A stretch of 64,000 bases of DNA from assembly GCF_015291625.1 (NCBI RefSeq), contig NZ_CP030047.1:7564001-7628000 (forward strand), in the 5' to 3' direction. Positions 44,900 to 53,636 of the stretch are shown in pieces; positions within the stretch are counted from its first letter, which is position 1; each line of letters opens with the position of its first letter. Position numbers and translations under genes: made by a program. The notes under the pieces are model-generated. The model did no database searches. It was not told the origin of the DNA and saw nothing but the letters and a program-made list of their open reading frames with translations. This DNA is from Bradyrhizobium sp. CCBAU 53421. GTDB taxonomy: Bacteria > Pseudomonadota > Alphaproteobacteria > Rhizobiales > Xanthobacteraceae.

Positions 44900-45649
44900 A
44901 TGCTGCTTCGCGGCAAGACGGCAATCATCACCGGTGCAGCTTCGCCTCGCGGCATTGGCCTGTCGACAGCAAGGCGGTTCGCGGAAGAGGGAGCTCGCGT
45001 GGCCATCCTCGATATCGATGGGCCCGCCGCGCAGGCTGCCGCGCAGGGTCTCGGTGACGCTCATATCGGAGTGGCGTGCAACGTCGCCGATCAAGCCTCT
45101 TGTTTGAAGGCGGTCGAGATCGTCACCGGCACGTTCGGCCAGATCGATATCTTGATCAACAACGCCGGCATTACCCAGCCGGTGAAGTTCCTTGACATCA
45201 CGTCGGGCGACTGGGACCGGATCCTAGACGTCAACCTCAAGGGCATAATGTTGCTGTCTCAGGCGGTGATCCCGCATATGCAAAAGCGCAAAGCCGGATC
45301 GATTGCATGCATGTCTTCGGTCTCTGCGCAGCGCGGCGGCGGCATCTTCGGCGGCCCGCACTACTCAGCGGCGAAGGCCGGCGTACTGGGGCTCGCGAAG
45401 GCCATGGCGCGCGAGTTCGGCGCTGACGGTATCCGCGTCAACTGCGTCACGCCGGGCCTCATCGGCACTGACATCACGTCCGGAAAGCTCACCGATGAAA
45501 TGCGCGTAAAGATCCTCGAAACTATCCCGCTCGGTCGGCTCGGAGAGGCAACAGATGTCGCCGGAATCTACACATTCCTCGCCTCTGACCTGTCCGCCTA
45601 TGTCACTGGCGCCGTGATCGATGTCAACGGCGGGATGCTCATCCACTAG
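44900..45649 (+). CDS. short-chain dehydrogenase/reductase
   Basis: A 249-residue classical SDR started at ATG 44900 behind AGGGAGGA. It has a modified TGxxxGxG cofactor loop (TGAASPRGIGLSTA), NNAG (ILINNAGITQ), the catalytic Ser in SSVSAQRGGG and YSAAKAG (Tyr/Lys). D in LDIDGPAA after beta-2 favours NAD over NADP. First gene of the operon with the split transketolase and TRAP system. It probably oxidises a sugar, polyol or hydroxy acid imported by the transporter (inference). Confidence 0.92.
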   Translation: MLLRGKTAIITGAASPRGIGLSTARRFAEEGARVAILDIDGPAAQAAAQGLGDAHIGVACNVADQASCLKAVEIVTGTFGQIDILINNAGITQPVKFLDITSGDWDRILDVNLKGIMLLSQAVIPHMQKRKAGSIACMSSVSAQRGGGIFGGPHYSAAKAGVLGLAKAMAREFGADGIRVNCVTPGLIGTDITSGKLTDEMRVKILETIPLGRLGEATDVAGIYTFLASDLSAYVTGAVIDVNGGMLIH

Positions 45650-45668
45650 CTCAGCGAAGGAGAGAAAA

Positions 45669-46517
45669 ATGGATAGCGCGAAAACGCTCGCCAACGCACC
45701 AACCCTGGCGCAGCGCGCCCGCAACATTCGCCGCAATGCGTTGCGGATGGGCGAGGTCCAAGGTCAGGGATACATTGCGCAAGCGCTCGACATCGCGGAC
45801 GTCTTGGCTGTCGCCTATTTTCACGCGATGCGCGTCCGTCCGGAGGACCCGACATGGGAAGAACGCGATCGTTTCCTTCTCTCGAATGGTCACTATGCGA
45901 TCGCGCTCTACGCCGCGCTGATAGAAGCGGGCATCGTTCCCGAGGCTGAGCTTCAGACCTATGGGTTTGACGAAAGCCGTCTTCCGATGTCAGGCATGGC
46001 CGCCTATACGCCCGGCATGGAAATGTCCGGAGGTTCTCTCGGTTTGGGGCTGGCCATCGCCGTCGGCATGGGCCTCGCCCTGAGGCGCAAGGGCTCTGAT
46101 AGCCGCGTATACACGCTGTTCTCCGACGGTGAGCTCGACGAGGGCTCGAGTTGGGAGGCCATGATGTCGGCGGCGCATCACGAGCTCGACAATCTGATTG
46201 CAATCATCGACGTCAACAATCAGCAGGCCGACGGCCCCTCGAAGCAGATGATGGGGTTTGAGCCGCTGGTCGACAAGCTCGAGGCATTCGGCTGGTTCGT
46301 TCGTCGAGTTGATGGAAACGATCTTGATGCAGTCGTGGCGGCCTTCGACGAGGCGCGCGCTCATAGCGGCCCGCAACCGCGCGTGATCGTAGCCGACACG
46401 CTGATGGGTAAGGGAGTTCCCTTCCTGGAGCAGCGCGAAAAAAATCATTTCATCCGGGTCGAGCCGCATGAATGGCAGCTCGCGTTGGCGGAACTCGATG
46501 CGGGAGACAAGTCATGA
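45669..46517 (+). CDS. transketolase-like enzyme, N-terminal (ThDP-binding) subunit
   Basis: A 282-residue protein corresponding to the N-terminal half of transketolase: GYIAQALDIADVLAVAYFHA, LSNGHYAIALYAALI, and the thiamine-diphosphate motif SDGELDEGSSWEAMMSAAHH...IIDVNNQQADG. The start at 45669 follows GGAGAG. Split transketolases of this type act as two-subunit enzymes in sugar catabolism, including ones for unusual sugars such as apulose phosphate or sulfofructose. It overlaps the C subunit (ATGA). Confidence 0.92.
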   Translation: MDSAKTLANAPTLAQRARNIRRNALRMGEVQGQGYIAQALDIADVLAVAYFHAMRVRPEDPTWEERDRFLLSNGHYAIALYAALIEAGIVPEAELQTYGFDESRLPMSGMAAYTPGMEMSGGSLGLGLAIAVGMGLALRRKGSDSRVYTLFSDGELDEGSSWEAMMSAAHHELDNLIAIIDVNNQQADGPSKQMMGFEPLVDKLEAFGWFVRRVDGNDLDAVVAAFDEARAHSGPQPRVIVADTLMGKGVPFLEQREKNHFIRVEPHEWQLALAELDAGDKS

Positions 46518-47524
46518 AGTCAGCAACCCCAGCCACGCCCGGGAAACCGCGGCTCACCACCTCGGCAATGATCGCATCGATCGCGTCCGAGGGACAAAGG
46601 ACGAAGCCGGCGCCATTCGGTCACGCGCTCGTCGAGCTGGCCCGCAACCGGCCTGAGGTCGTCGGGCTGACGGCCGATCTCGGCAAGTACACCGACCTGC
46701 ACATCTTCGCGAAACAGTTTCCGGATCGCTACTACCAGATGGGTATGGCGGAGCAACTGCTGTTCGGCGCAGCCTCGGGCCTGGCGGCGGAAGGTTTCAT
46801 GCCGTTCGCGACCACCTATGCGGTGTTCGCGTCACGACGTGCATACGACTTCATCCACCAGACGATTGCCGAAGAAGACCGGAACGTCAAAATCGCCTGC
46901 GCTCTGCCTGGCCTTACGTCCGGTTACGGCCCCAGCCACCAGGCCGCCGAGGACCTGGCTTTGTTCCGCGCGATCCCGAACATGACGGTGATTGATCCTT
47001 GCGACGCGCACGAAATCGAACAGATCGTTCCCGCTATCGCCGCGCATAAAGGACCGGTCTACATGCGGCTGCTGCGCGGCCAAGTACCGCTTGTCCTGGA
47101 CGAATACAATTACCGCTTCGAGCTTGGGAAAGCTTCGCTGATCCGCGACGGCCAGGACGTCCTGATCATCTCCTCGGGGATTATGACCATGCGGGCTCTG
47201 GAAACCACCAAGGTGCTCGCGGATGACAAGGTGGATGCGGCCGTACTGCACGTCCCGACGGTCAAGCCGCTTGATCACGAAGCGATCCTGCGCGAGGCGA
47301 GCAAGCCAGGTCGCCTTGTGGTCGTGGCCGAAAACCACTCCGTGATCGGCGGTCTCGGCGAGGCCGTCGCCGCGTTGTTGCTGCGTTCGGGCGTCCATCC
47401 AGCGTTTCGTCAGATCGCATTGCCCGACGAATTCCTCGCCGCGGGGGCCCTTCCGACGCTGCATGACCGCTACGGCATATCGACTGCTGAAGTTGCGCGG
47501 CAGATCAAGGGGTGGCTGCGCTAG
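46514..47524 (+). CDS. transketolase-like enzyme, C-terminal subunit
   Basis: A 336-residue partner holding the pyrimidine-binding and C-terminal domains: VGLTADLGKYTDLHIFAKQF, YYQMGMAEQLLFGAASGLAA (with the conserved Glu that activates ThDP), LTSGYGPSHQAAEDLALFRA, and VVVAENHSVIGGLGEAVAAL. The start at 46514 overlaps the N subunit stop, so the two are translationally coupled. The substrate cannot be told from sequence. Confidence 0.92.
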   Translation: MKSATPATPGKPRLTTSAMIASIASEGQRTKPAPFGHALVELARNRPEVVGLTADLGKYTDLHIFAKQFPDRYYQMGMAEQLLFGAASGLAAEGFMPFATTYAVFASRRAYDFIHQTIAEEDRNVKIACALPGLTSGYGPSHQAAEDLALFRAIPNMTVIDPCDAHEIEQIVPAIAAHKGPVYMRLLRGQVPLVLDEYNYRFELGKASLIRDGQDVLIISSGIMTMRALETTKVLADDKVDAAVLHVPTVKPLDHEAILREASKPGRLVVVAENHSVIGGLGEAVAALLLRSGVHPAFRQIALPDEFLAAGALPTLHDRYGISTAEVARQIKGWLR

Positions 47525-47680
47525 TCGCGCAGCGCCATTCGTCGAGCTCGACCGAGAGAACATCGCTTGCGCGGCATTCGCCGCGGAAAACGATGACCGC
47601 TGCCCCGCGCCGGCGCCCGAGAGCCGGCCAGGTTTCCTGTGCCGATCGACCGATCACTTTGCATCAACAAGGAGGAAGCG

Positions 47681-48706
47681 ATGACCCAACGTAAACCGAT
47701 TGCCATCTCTCGCCGCAAGTTGCTCCTGGCCGGCGTAGCCGTTCCTCTGTGCGCGGTCCTCACCCGCCCTGTCGCGGCGGCAGAGTTCACCTACAAGCTT
47801 GCGACCGGGCAAGACCCGACGCATCCCGTCAACGTTCGCGCCAAGGAAGCGGCAGATCGCATCAAAGAAGCGACCGGCGGACGTCTCGAGATCAACGTAT
47901 TTCCGGCCAATCAACTCGGTTCGGACACCGATCTTCTGACGCAGGTCCGCAACGGTAGCGTCGAATTCTTCAACCTTTCCTCTCTGATCCTCGCAACGCT
48001 CGTGCCGGCGGCCGGCACGGTAAATCTCGGCTTTCTCTTCCCAAACTACGATGCCGTCTGGAAGGCGATGGACGGCGATCTCGGCGCCTACATCCGCGCC
48101 CAGATTGCCAAGACGCCGATTATGGCCGTATCCAAGCCGTGGGACAACGGCTTCCGGCATATCACCTCGTCCGGCAAGGAGATCAAGACACCGGAAGACC
48201 TCAAGGGCTTCAAGCTCAGGGTGCCTGCCGCGCCGAATCTGACTTCATTGTTCCTCGCGCTTGGGGCAGGCCCAGCGCCGATCAATTTCAACGAGGTCTA
48301 TTCCGCCCTGCAGACCAAGGTCGTCGATGGCCAAGAAAATCCCCTTCCGATCATCGCGACTGCACGACTGTACGAGGTACAGAAGACTTGCAGCCTAACT
48401 GGACACGTCTGGGACAATTATTGGATCCTCGGCAACAAACGCGCCTTCGAGAAGCTGCCGAAGGACGTTCAGGAAATCGTGACGCGCGAGTTCGATCGCT
48501 CGGCCAGCGACGAACGGGCGGACATCGCCAAGCTCAGCGAGTCACTGCGAGCCGATCTGACCGCCAAAGGCATGCAATTCCTCGACGTGGACCGATCCAT
48601 CTTCCGCCATGCGTTGGCGAAAACGAGCTTTTACTCCGACTGGAAAGCCAAATTCGGCGATGAAGCCTGGGCTCAGCTCGAGAAAGCTGCCGGCAGGCTG
48701 GGGTGA
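47681..48706 (+). CDS. dctP: TRAP transporter solute-binding protein (DctP family)
   Basis: A 341-residue periplasmic binding protein started at 47681. The signal peptide has a twin-arginine look (ISRRKLLLAGVAVPLCAVL, then AAAEF). The mature part shows the DctP pattern: YKLATGQDPTHPVNVRAKEA, LEINVFPANQLGSDTDLLTQ, ITSSGKEIKTPEDLKGFKLR with the conserved Arg (LRVP) that binds carboxylates in most members, and INFNEVYSALQTKVVDGQEN. It feeds the DctQM permease whose start overlaps its stop. The ligand is probably a sugar acid or similar, matching the operon's enzymes. Confidence 0.93.
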   Translation: MTQRKPIAISRRKLLLAGVAVPLCAVLTRPVAAAEFTYKLATGQDPTHPVNVRAKEAADRIKEATGGRLEINVFPANQLGSDTDLLTQVRNGSVEFFNLSSLILATLVPAAGTVNLGFLFPNYDAVWKAMDGDLGAYIRAQIAKTPIMAVSKPWDNGFRHITSSGKEIKTPEDLKGFKLRVPAAPNLTSLFLALGAGPAPINFNEVYSALQTKVVDGQENPLPIIATARLYEVQKTCSLTGHVWDNYWILGNKRAFEKLPKDVQEIVTREFDRSASDERADIAKLSESLRADLTAKGMQFLDVDRSIFRHALAKTSFYSDWKAKFGDEAWAQLEKAAGRLG

Positions 48707-50595
48707 CCACCATGGAACACGGACATATCGAAGGGCCGGCTCTCGCCCTCCCCGAACCAGCTTTTGGATGGCGAAAGGCTATCGTGAGCTTGAACAAGGC
48801 ACTCAAGCCAGTCGTCGCGATTCCTGCCGCGCTACTGGTCGTCGCGGAGGTAATCGTCCTCTTTGTCGGCATCGTATCCCGCTACTTGCTCCACGCACCG
48901 ATCGTCTGGGCGGATGAACTCGCCGGCATTCTGTTCCTCTGGCTCGCCATGTTGGGATCGGTCGTCGCTTTCCAGCGGGCCGAACACATGCGGATGACGG
49001 CAGTCATCGGCATGATTCGTCCGGAAGCAAGGTTGTTCCTCGACGTGTTCGCGACAGCCGCATCTTTGGCGTTCTTGTTGCTGGTCATTCACCCGGCGTA
49101 CGAATTCGCGGCCGACGAGGTGTTTGTGACGACACCCGCTCTGGGAATAGTCAATTCCTGGCGCGCCGCGGCGCTTCCTGTCGGAATCGGTCTGATGCTG
49201 ATCGTGGCGTCGCTGAGATTGATAGCCACGGCCAATGTCAAACATCTGTTTGGGGCCGTCGCGGCCGTAGGGGCCCTGGTTGCGGTCCTCGCGCTGTTGG
49301 CGCCAGTACTGAAACCGCTCGGAAATCTGAACCTTCTGATCTTCTTCGTGTTCGTCGTCGGTGCGATGGTCTTTGCGGCGGTGCCTATCGCCTTCTCGTT
49401 CGGTCTTGCGACCGTTGGGTATATTACGCTGACGACGAGCACGCCGGATGTGGTCGTCATCGGCCGCATGGACGAAGGCATGAGCCATCTCATTCTTCTG
49501 GCCGTACCGTTGTTCGTATTCTTAGGTCTCTTGATCGAGATGACCGGGATGGCCCGTGCCATGGTCGGATTCCTGGCCAGCCTGCTCGGGCACGTCCGCG
49601 GCGGTCTGCATTATGTGTTGGTCGCAGCGATGTATCTCGTTTCGGGCATCTCGGGATCGAAAGCGGCCGATATGGCGGCCGTGGCCCCCGTGCTTTTTCC
49701 CGAAATGACCAGGCGCGGCGCAAAGCCAGGAGACCTGGTGGCGCTCCTTGCGGCCACGGGCGCGCAGACCGAAACCATCCCACCGTCCCTGGTGTTGATC
49801 ACCATCGGATCCGTGACAGGCGTTTCGATCGCGGCCTTGTTCACGGGCGGCCTGCTGCCCGGCATCGTATTGGCCATTGGCCTCTGTGCGGTGGTGTGGT
49901 GGCGATACCGTCGGGAGGACCTTTCGCACGTTCGTCGTGCGACAAGACGGGAGATCGGTCGTGCGTTCCTGATCGCGGTTCCCGCGATCGCTCTGCCGTT
50001 CGTGATCCGCGCGGCGGTCGTCCAAGGGGTCGCAACGGCCACCGAGGTCTCGACGATCGGTATCGTCTATTCGACACTGACCGGGCTCCTTATCTATCGT
50101 CAGTTTGACTGGCGCCGCCTCTATCCGATGCTGGTCGAGACCGCCGCTTTGTCCGGTGCGATCCTCTTCATTATCGGTGCGGCGACTGGAATGGCCTGGG
50201 CACTGACCCAGTCGGGGTTCTCGGCATCGCTTGCAAAGTTCATGACCTCGTTGCCGGGCGGAATGCCCATCTTTCTCGTCGTCACCGTTATTGCCTTCGT
50301 GATCCTGGGAAGCGTGCTCGAAGGCATTCCCGCCATCGTTCTCTTCGGCCCACTGCTTTTCCCCATCGCACGCCAGGTTGGCGTGCATGAGGTCCACTAC
50401 GCGATGGTCGTCGTTCTGGCGATGGGAATTGGTCTATTCGCCCCGCCTTTCGGAGTCGGCTACTATGCGGCCTGCGCCATCAGCAGAATCCATCCGGATG
50501 AAGGCATGGGACCGATCGTTTCCTACATAGTGGCCCTGCTCCTCGGGACCTTCGTGGTGGCCGCCGTGCCGTGGATATCCATCGGATTCCTGTGA
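48703..50595 (+). CDS. dctQM: fused TRAP transporter permease (DctQ-DctM)
   Basis: A 630-residue membrane protein in which the small subunit DctQ (residues about 30-190, four spans, with VSRYLLHAPIVWADELAGIL) is fused to the large DctM subunit (about 200-630, with MDEGMSHLILLAVPLFVFLG, GIVYSTLTGLLIYRQF and many spans). I chose the GTG at 48703 because it overlaps the dctP stop (GTGA); an ATG follows three codons later. TRAP permeases use a sodium or proton gradient. The DctM end is followed by a gap, so this probably closes the operon. Confidence 0.92.
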   Translation: MTTMEHGHIEGPALALPEPAFGWRKAIVSLNKALKPVVAIPAALLVVAEVIVLFVGIVSRYLLHAPIVWADELAGILFLWLAMLGSVVAFQRAEHMRMTAVIGMIRPEARLFLDVFATAASLAFLLLVIHPAYEFAADEVFVTTPALGIVNSWRAAALPVGIGLMLIVASLRLIATANVKHLFGAVAAVGALVAVLALLAPVLKPLGNLNLLIFFVFVVGAMVFAAVPIAFSFGLATVGYITLTTSTPDVVVIGRMDEGMSHLILLAVPLFVFLGLLIEMTGMARAMVGFLASLLGHVRGGLHYVLVAAMYLVSGISGSKAADMAAVAPVLFPEMTRRGAKPGDLVALLAATGAQTETIPPSLVLITIGSVTGVSIAALFTGGLLPGIVLAIGLCAVVWWRYRREDLSHVRRATRREIGRAFLIAVPAIALPFVIRAAVVQGVATATEVSTIGIVYSTLTGLLIYRQFDWRRLYPMLVETAALSGAILFIIGAATGMAWALTQSGFSASLAKFMTSLPGGMPIFLVVTVIAFVILGSVLEGIPAIVLFGPLLFPIARQVGVHEVHYAMVVVLAMGIGLFAPPFGVGYYAACAISRIHPDEGMGPIVSYIVALLLGTFVVAAVPWISIGFL

Positions 50596-51551
50596 CATCG
50601 TCCGCACCTCACTCCCTGCAGTCTTGGCGGAAAAGAAAGTGAGTTACGGCGAGCCCGACATCCAATCTGTGGGCATTTCAGTAGCGGTCCAGACATTCCG
50701 GCCCGCTCTAGGGGCATCGGATTGCCGGTGCCCGCGCCCTCGATCCGAAAGCGCTTGCTGCGCCGTCTGAACGATGTCAGATGTCATTAAACGATCGCTG
50801 CTGTGGGGCGATGCGCCCGCCGCCTGCCGGCAACTTCGGGCGTGCCATGAGCAGCTTCTCCGATAACGAATTCGGGTCGCAACTGACGATCTTCTCTCAC
50901 ACGACATTCTTGAGCATTAGCAATGAAGACGTCCCGCATCGAAGTGATCTTACGAAGATTCTCGGGGGTCCCTTTGTTTGGAACTTCCGGTATGTCGCGA
51001 CCTTCATTCAAGAACGCCCTGATTCGGCGCGAAGGCTGCGCACTGCGGAAATATAGTTCCATGATATCGAGGGCTGTCAACAGCGGCTGGTCGTTCCGGA
51101 CGCTGGCAAGTGCCTTCGGCGGCCGGATGATGAGCATCCTTATCCCGGACAACACCACATGCTGTTGGCAGTTCGTTTAGAGAGCTCAAGACGCGAGATT
51201 CGGCGTCCTGGCTCCCGGGTTCGTTGAACCGCTTTCGTTTCGATGGAGACGAGTACCAAAGCGCTCCAGACTAACGGGCTTCTGGATCGGGCGTGCTTGG
51301 TAGCGAAGACCACCTTCGCGCTGGAGAAGCCGCAATTCAGAAGGCTTTGGCGATGCGGTCTAGCCTCAAGTCGCCCAAGTTGGCGTGCGGTCCCTCAAAT
51401 TAGGCGTGCATCACGGTCGAAACACGCATTGCCGCCAGTATCTTCGACGTGCCGTTTTCAATCGGACCTGGCTCTGGTTTAGCACCGACCTGGGTCGCGG
51501 CTGGTTCGAGGTACGCTCGATGACGTGCACGTTGGCCCGCTGACCACACAC
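50596..51551. other. 950 nt with no recognised gene
   Basis: A 123-codon minus-strand frame (50787-51158) contains a fairly natural stretch (ALDIMELYFRSAQPSRRIRA) but matches nothing I know. Its reverse frame is also open. Possibly a decayed gene. Confidence 0.3.
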
Positions 51552-52787
51552 CTATTCGGATTTTTGCGAAGGAAGGGTGCCGGTGCGAAGTGCCGCGAGC
51601 AACGAACCGTCGTCGGCAAACAGATCCCAGATCATGATCCCGGCGAGTGCGCGCGCACGCGCGTACATCGCTTTGCGTACGACGGAGAGCGGATCGTCGT
51701 AGCTGATCCATATGCGCCGCTCTGCGTCATAGAGCCAAGGCACCTGGGCCTCGTCGCTCCAAAACCGGCGAAAGCCATGCTCTTCCGGGCGCCTGCCGAC
51801 GAGATCCCGGTAATCGATGCCGTCGCTCCCTCCCCACTCCTCACTCGCTGTCGCCCCTGTTTGGAAGAGCCCGCCGTTCTGTTGCGGAACATTCGCAACA
51901 GCTCGGCCATAGAAGGCTATCCCGAGTGCGACCTTGGCTGGCGGTACCCCGGCCCGGACTAAGCCATTCACACTTGCATCGACGTTGAGATCAGGATTTG
52001 GATCGCCGGCGCAGGCGAACAGCGGTGCATTGAAAGCGGCAAAGGCCGAGCCTGCATGATAGTCGTAGGCCATTAGATGAAATCGGTCTACCAGCCTGGC
52101 CAGAGCGGCTGCCTCCAGATTGGCAAGCTTGTCTGGGACGGCCGACACTGCAATGGCGAGCTCAAGCTCCCTACGCTCCGATGCAGCAAGGTCGGTGAGT
52201 CTTCGGCGGAGCTCCGCGATCAAAAGCGTGAAATTCGCACGATCCTCAGGGCGCGCGAGATTATCTGGACGCCCCCCTGAGACGGGAAACTCCCAATCGA
52301 TATCCACGCCGTCGAACAGGCCGGGATACGGCCGTAAGAACGCATCGATCACGGATTGCGCGAACCGCGCGCGTGAGAGCGGCGTGGCGGCCGCTGCCGA
52401 GAAATACTTCGATCCATTCCAACCGCCCAGTGAAATCAGAATTCGAAGCTGCGGATTGTCTTGCTTCAATTCGGCGAGCTGGGCAAAATTGCCGCCGAAC
52501 GGAGCCGCCGGCGCGGTTCCGTTGCAGGCTCCCGCATCCACGCAGCGATCGGCAAGTTCAGCCCGTCCTTCTGCCGAAACGGTACCGAACGCATACATCA
52601 AGTGGGTCAGCTCGCGAGCCGGGATCGTCTTGATGTTCGGACCGTTCGTCCGGGCTTTCCAGGGGGCAACATAGCCGGCGACCACTGGCCTCCTGGCCGA
52701 CACGGCCCGCCCCTGCTGCGTCTGCGCGTATCCGCATACGAAGGCAGAAAGCCCGGCTAGAGCGAAGCGTCGGCGATCAACTGCCAT
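51552..52787 (-). CDS. GH18 chitinase-like glycosidase, exported
   Basis: A 411-residue glycoside hydrolase family 18 enzyme. The catalytic strand LFDGVDIDWEFPV contains the complete DxxDxDxE motif. Also seen are LRILISLGGWNGSKYFSAAA, DRFHLMAYDYHAGSAF (the substrate-binding MxYD) and AGIMIWDLFADDG. The N-terminus has a twin-arginine-like signal (MAVDRRRFALAGLSAFVCGY), so it is exported. It may degrade chitin of fungi or insects, or trim lipochitooligosaccharide Nod factors; the sequence does not decide. It stands alone. Confidence 0.92.
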   Translation of the reverse strand: MAVDRRRFALAGLSAFVCGYAQTQQGRAVSARRPVVAGYVAPWKARTNGPNIKTIPARELTHLMYAFGTVSAEGRAELADRCVDAGACNGTAPAAPFGGNFAQLAELKQDNPQLRILISLGGWNGSKYFSAAAATPLSRARFAQSVIDAFLRPYPGLFDGVDIDWEFPVSGGRPDNLARPEDRANFTLLIAELRRRLTDLAASERRELELAIAVSAVPDKLANLEAAALARLVDRFHLMAYDYHAGSAFAAFNAPLFACAGDPNPDLNVDASVNGLVRAGVPPAKVALGIAFYGRAVANVPQQNGGLFQTGATASEEWGGSDGIDYRDLVGRRPEEHGFRRFWSDEAQVPWLYDAERRIWISYDDPLSVVRKAMYARARALAGIMIWDLFADDGSLLAALRTGTLPSQKSE

Positions 52788-53194
52788 GGCCTACGACCTT
52801 ATGCGTATCAGATGCCATCCGATAACGCGATCTCGACATCGGTCCGAGTCAGCCCCGAGTCTATCGTTTCCGAACCACGAAACATCTGCCCGTCAGCTTG
52901 TCGTCAGGCGTCTCGCGCATCATTCGCAATAAGATCGAAGCGTACGAGCTCATCGCGACGGGACCTACGAAAGCAAACATGAGGCGCGAAGTATAGTCGA
53001 ATCGATGACCTAGCCACATACAACAACCAAAGCCACGAACTGAGCTGGTCAGGGGACCGTGCTGAACCCGCCTATATCTGATCGCAGGCAAGTTCGCCGA
53101 GGAGCGCGGTCGAGTTCGGACACGCTGCGCGCCGATCCAGCACATATGAAAAGTGAAAAGTGACGATGACCTCGCCGCCTTCACCATCTGCTGT
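52788..53194. other. intergenic, chitinase promoter side
   Basis: A 138-codon minus-strand frame (52861-53277) has no recognisable motif and overlaps the palindrome to the right, so I do not call it a gene. Confidence 0.35.
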
Positions 53195-53271
53195 CTAGTG
53201 TGCTGAATGCAAAGTTCGTGCGATCTCGCGGCAGCCACCTTCACGAACTTCGCATTCATAAAGCACACTAG
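53195..53271. repeat. MITE-like palindrome 1 (IS630-type ends)
   Basis: CTAGTGTGCTGAATGCAAAG (from 53195) is mirrored by the sequence ending at 53271 (reverse complement CTAGTGTGCTTTATGAATGC), differing mainly by a TTAT present in the right arm. The element is 77 bp with no coding capacity. The CTAG ends suit IS630/Tc1-type insertion at TA. Confidence 0.65.
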
Positions 53272-53284
53272 AATCATAAATTTG

Positions 53285-53359
53285 CTAGTGTCCTTATCGA
53301 ATCCGAAGTTCGCTCCGAGGGTGCGGCAAATGATGCGAACTTCAGATTCGGGACACTAG
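53285..53359. repeat. MITE-like palindrome 2 (IS630-type ends)
   Basis: CTAGTGTCCTTATCGAATCC (from 53285) is mirrored by the sequence ending at 53359 (reverse complement CTAGTGTCCCGAATCTGAAG). Both palindromes share CTAGTGT...GAAGTTCG and lie 13 nt apart. Confidence 0.65.
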
Positions 53360-53636
53360 CGGGAACTTGCATCAAGAAGGTGTTGGCGATTGGCGACAAC
53401 GTGCGGCACAGCTGCTACCAGGCGCACGGTATGAACCATTGAATCATCCCGCAAAATCGGGACGGCTATACCGGCCCCGTCAGCGTGCATACGCCCACTC
53501 GCGCGGCAGATTGTCCGTTTCGTACAAAATTTACGCCTGGAAGTGAGTGCAATCCAACATCATCGCGAGCGCGCTGCGCGCGAACATCCTTGTGATGCAG
53601 ATCAGACCCAAATCATGCTATCCATCGCGACCGGTT
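53360..53636. other. spacer before MFS gene
   Basis: The reading frame of the transporter is open to 53547, but conserved sequence starts near 53637. Nothing else recognised. Confidence 0.3.

Noticed and set aside
48832..50397. Long minus-strand frames of 218 and 291 codons
   Set aside because: Antisense to the TRAP permease; Asp/Arg/Glu/His-rich shadows of its membrane-spanning codons.
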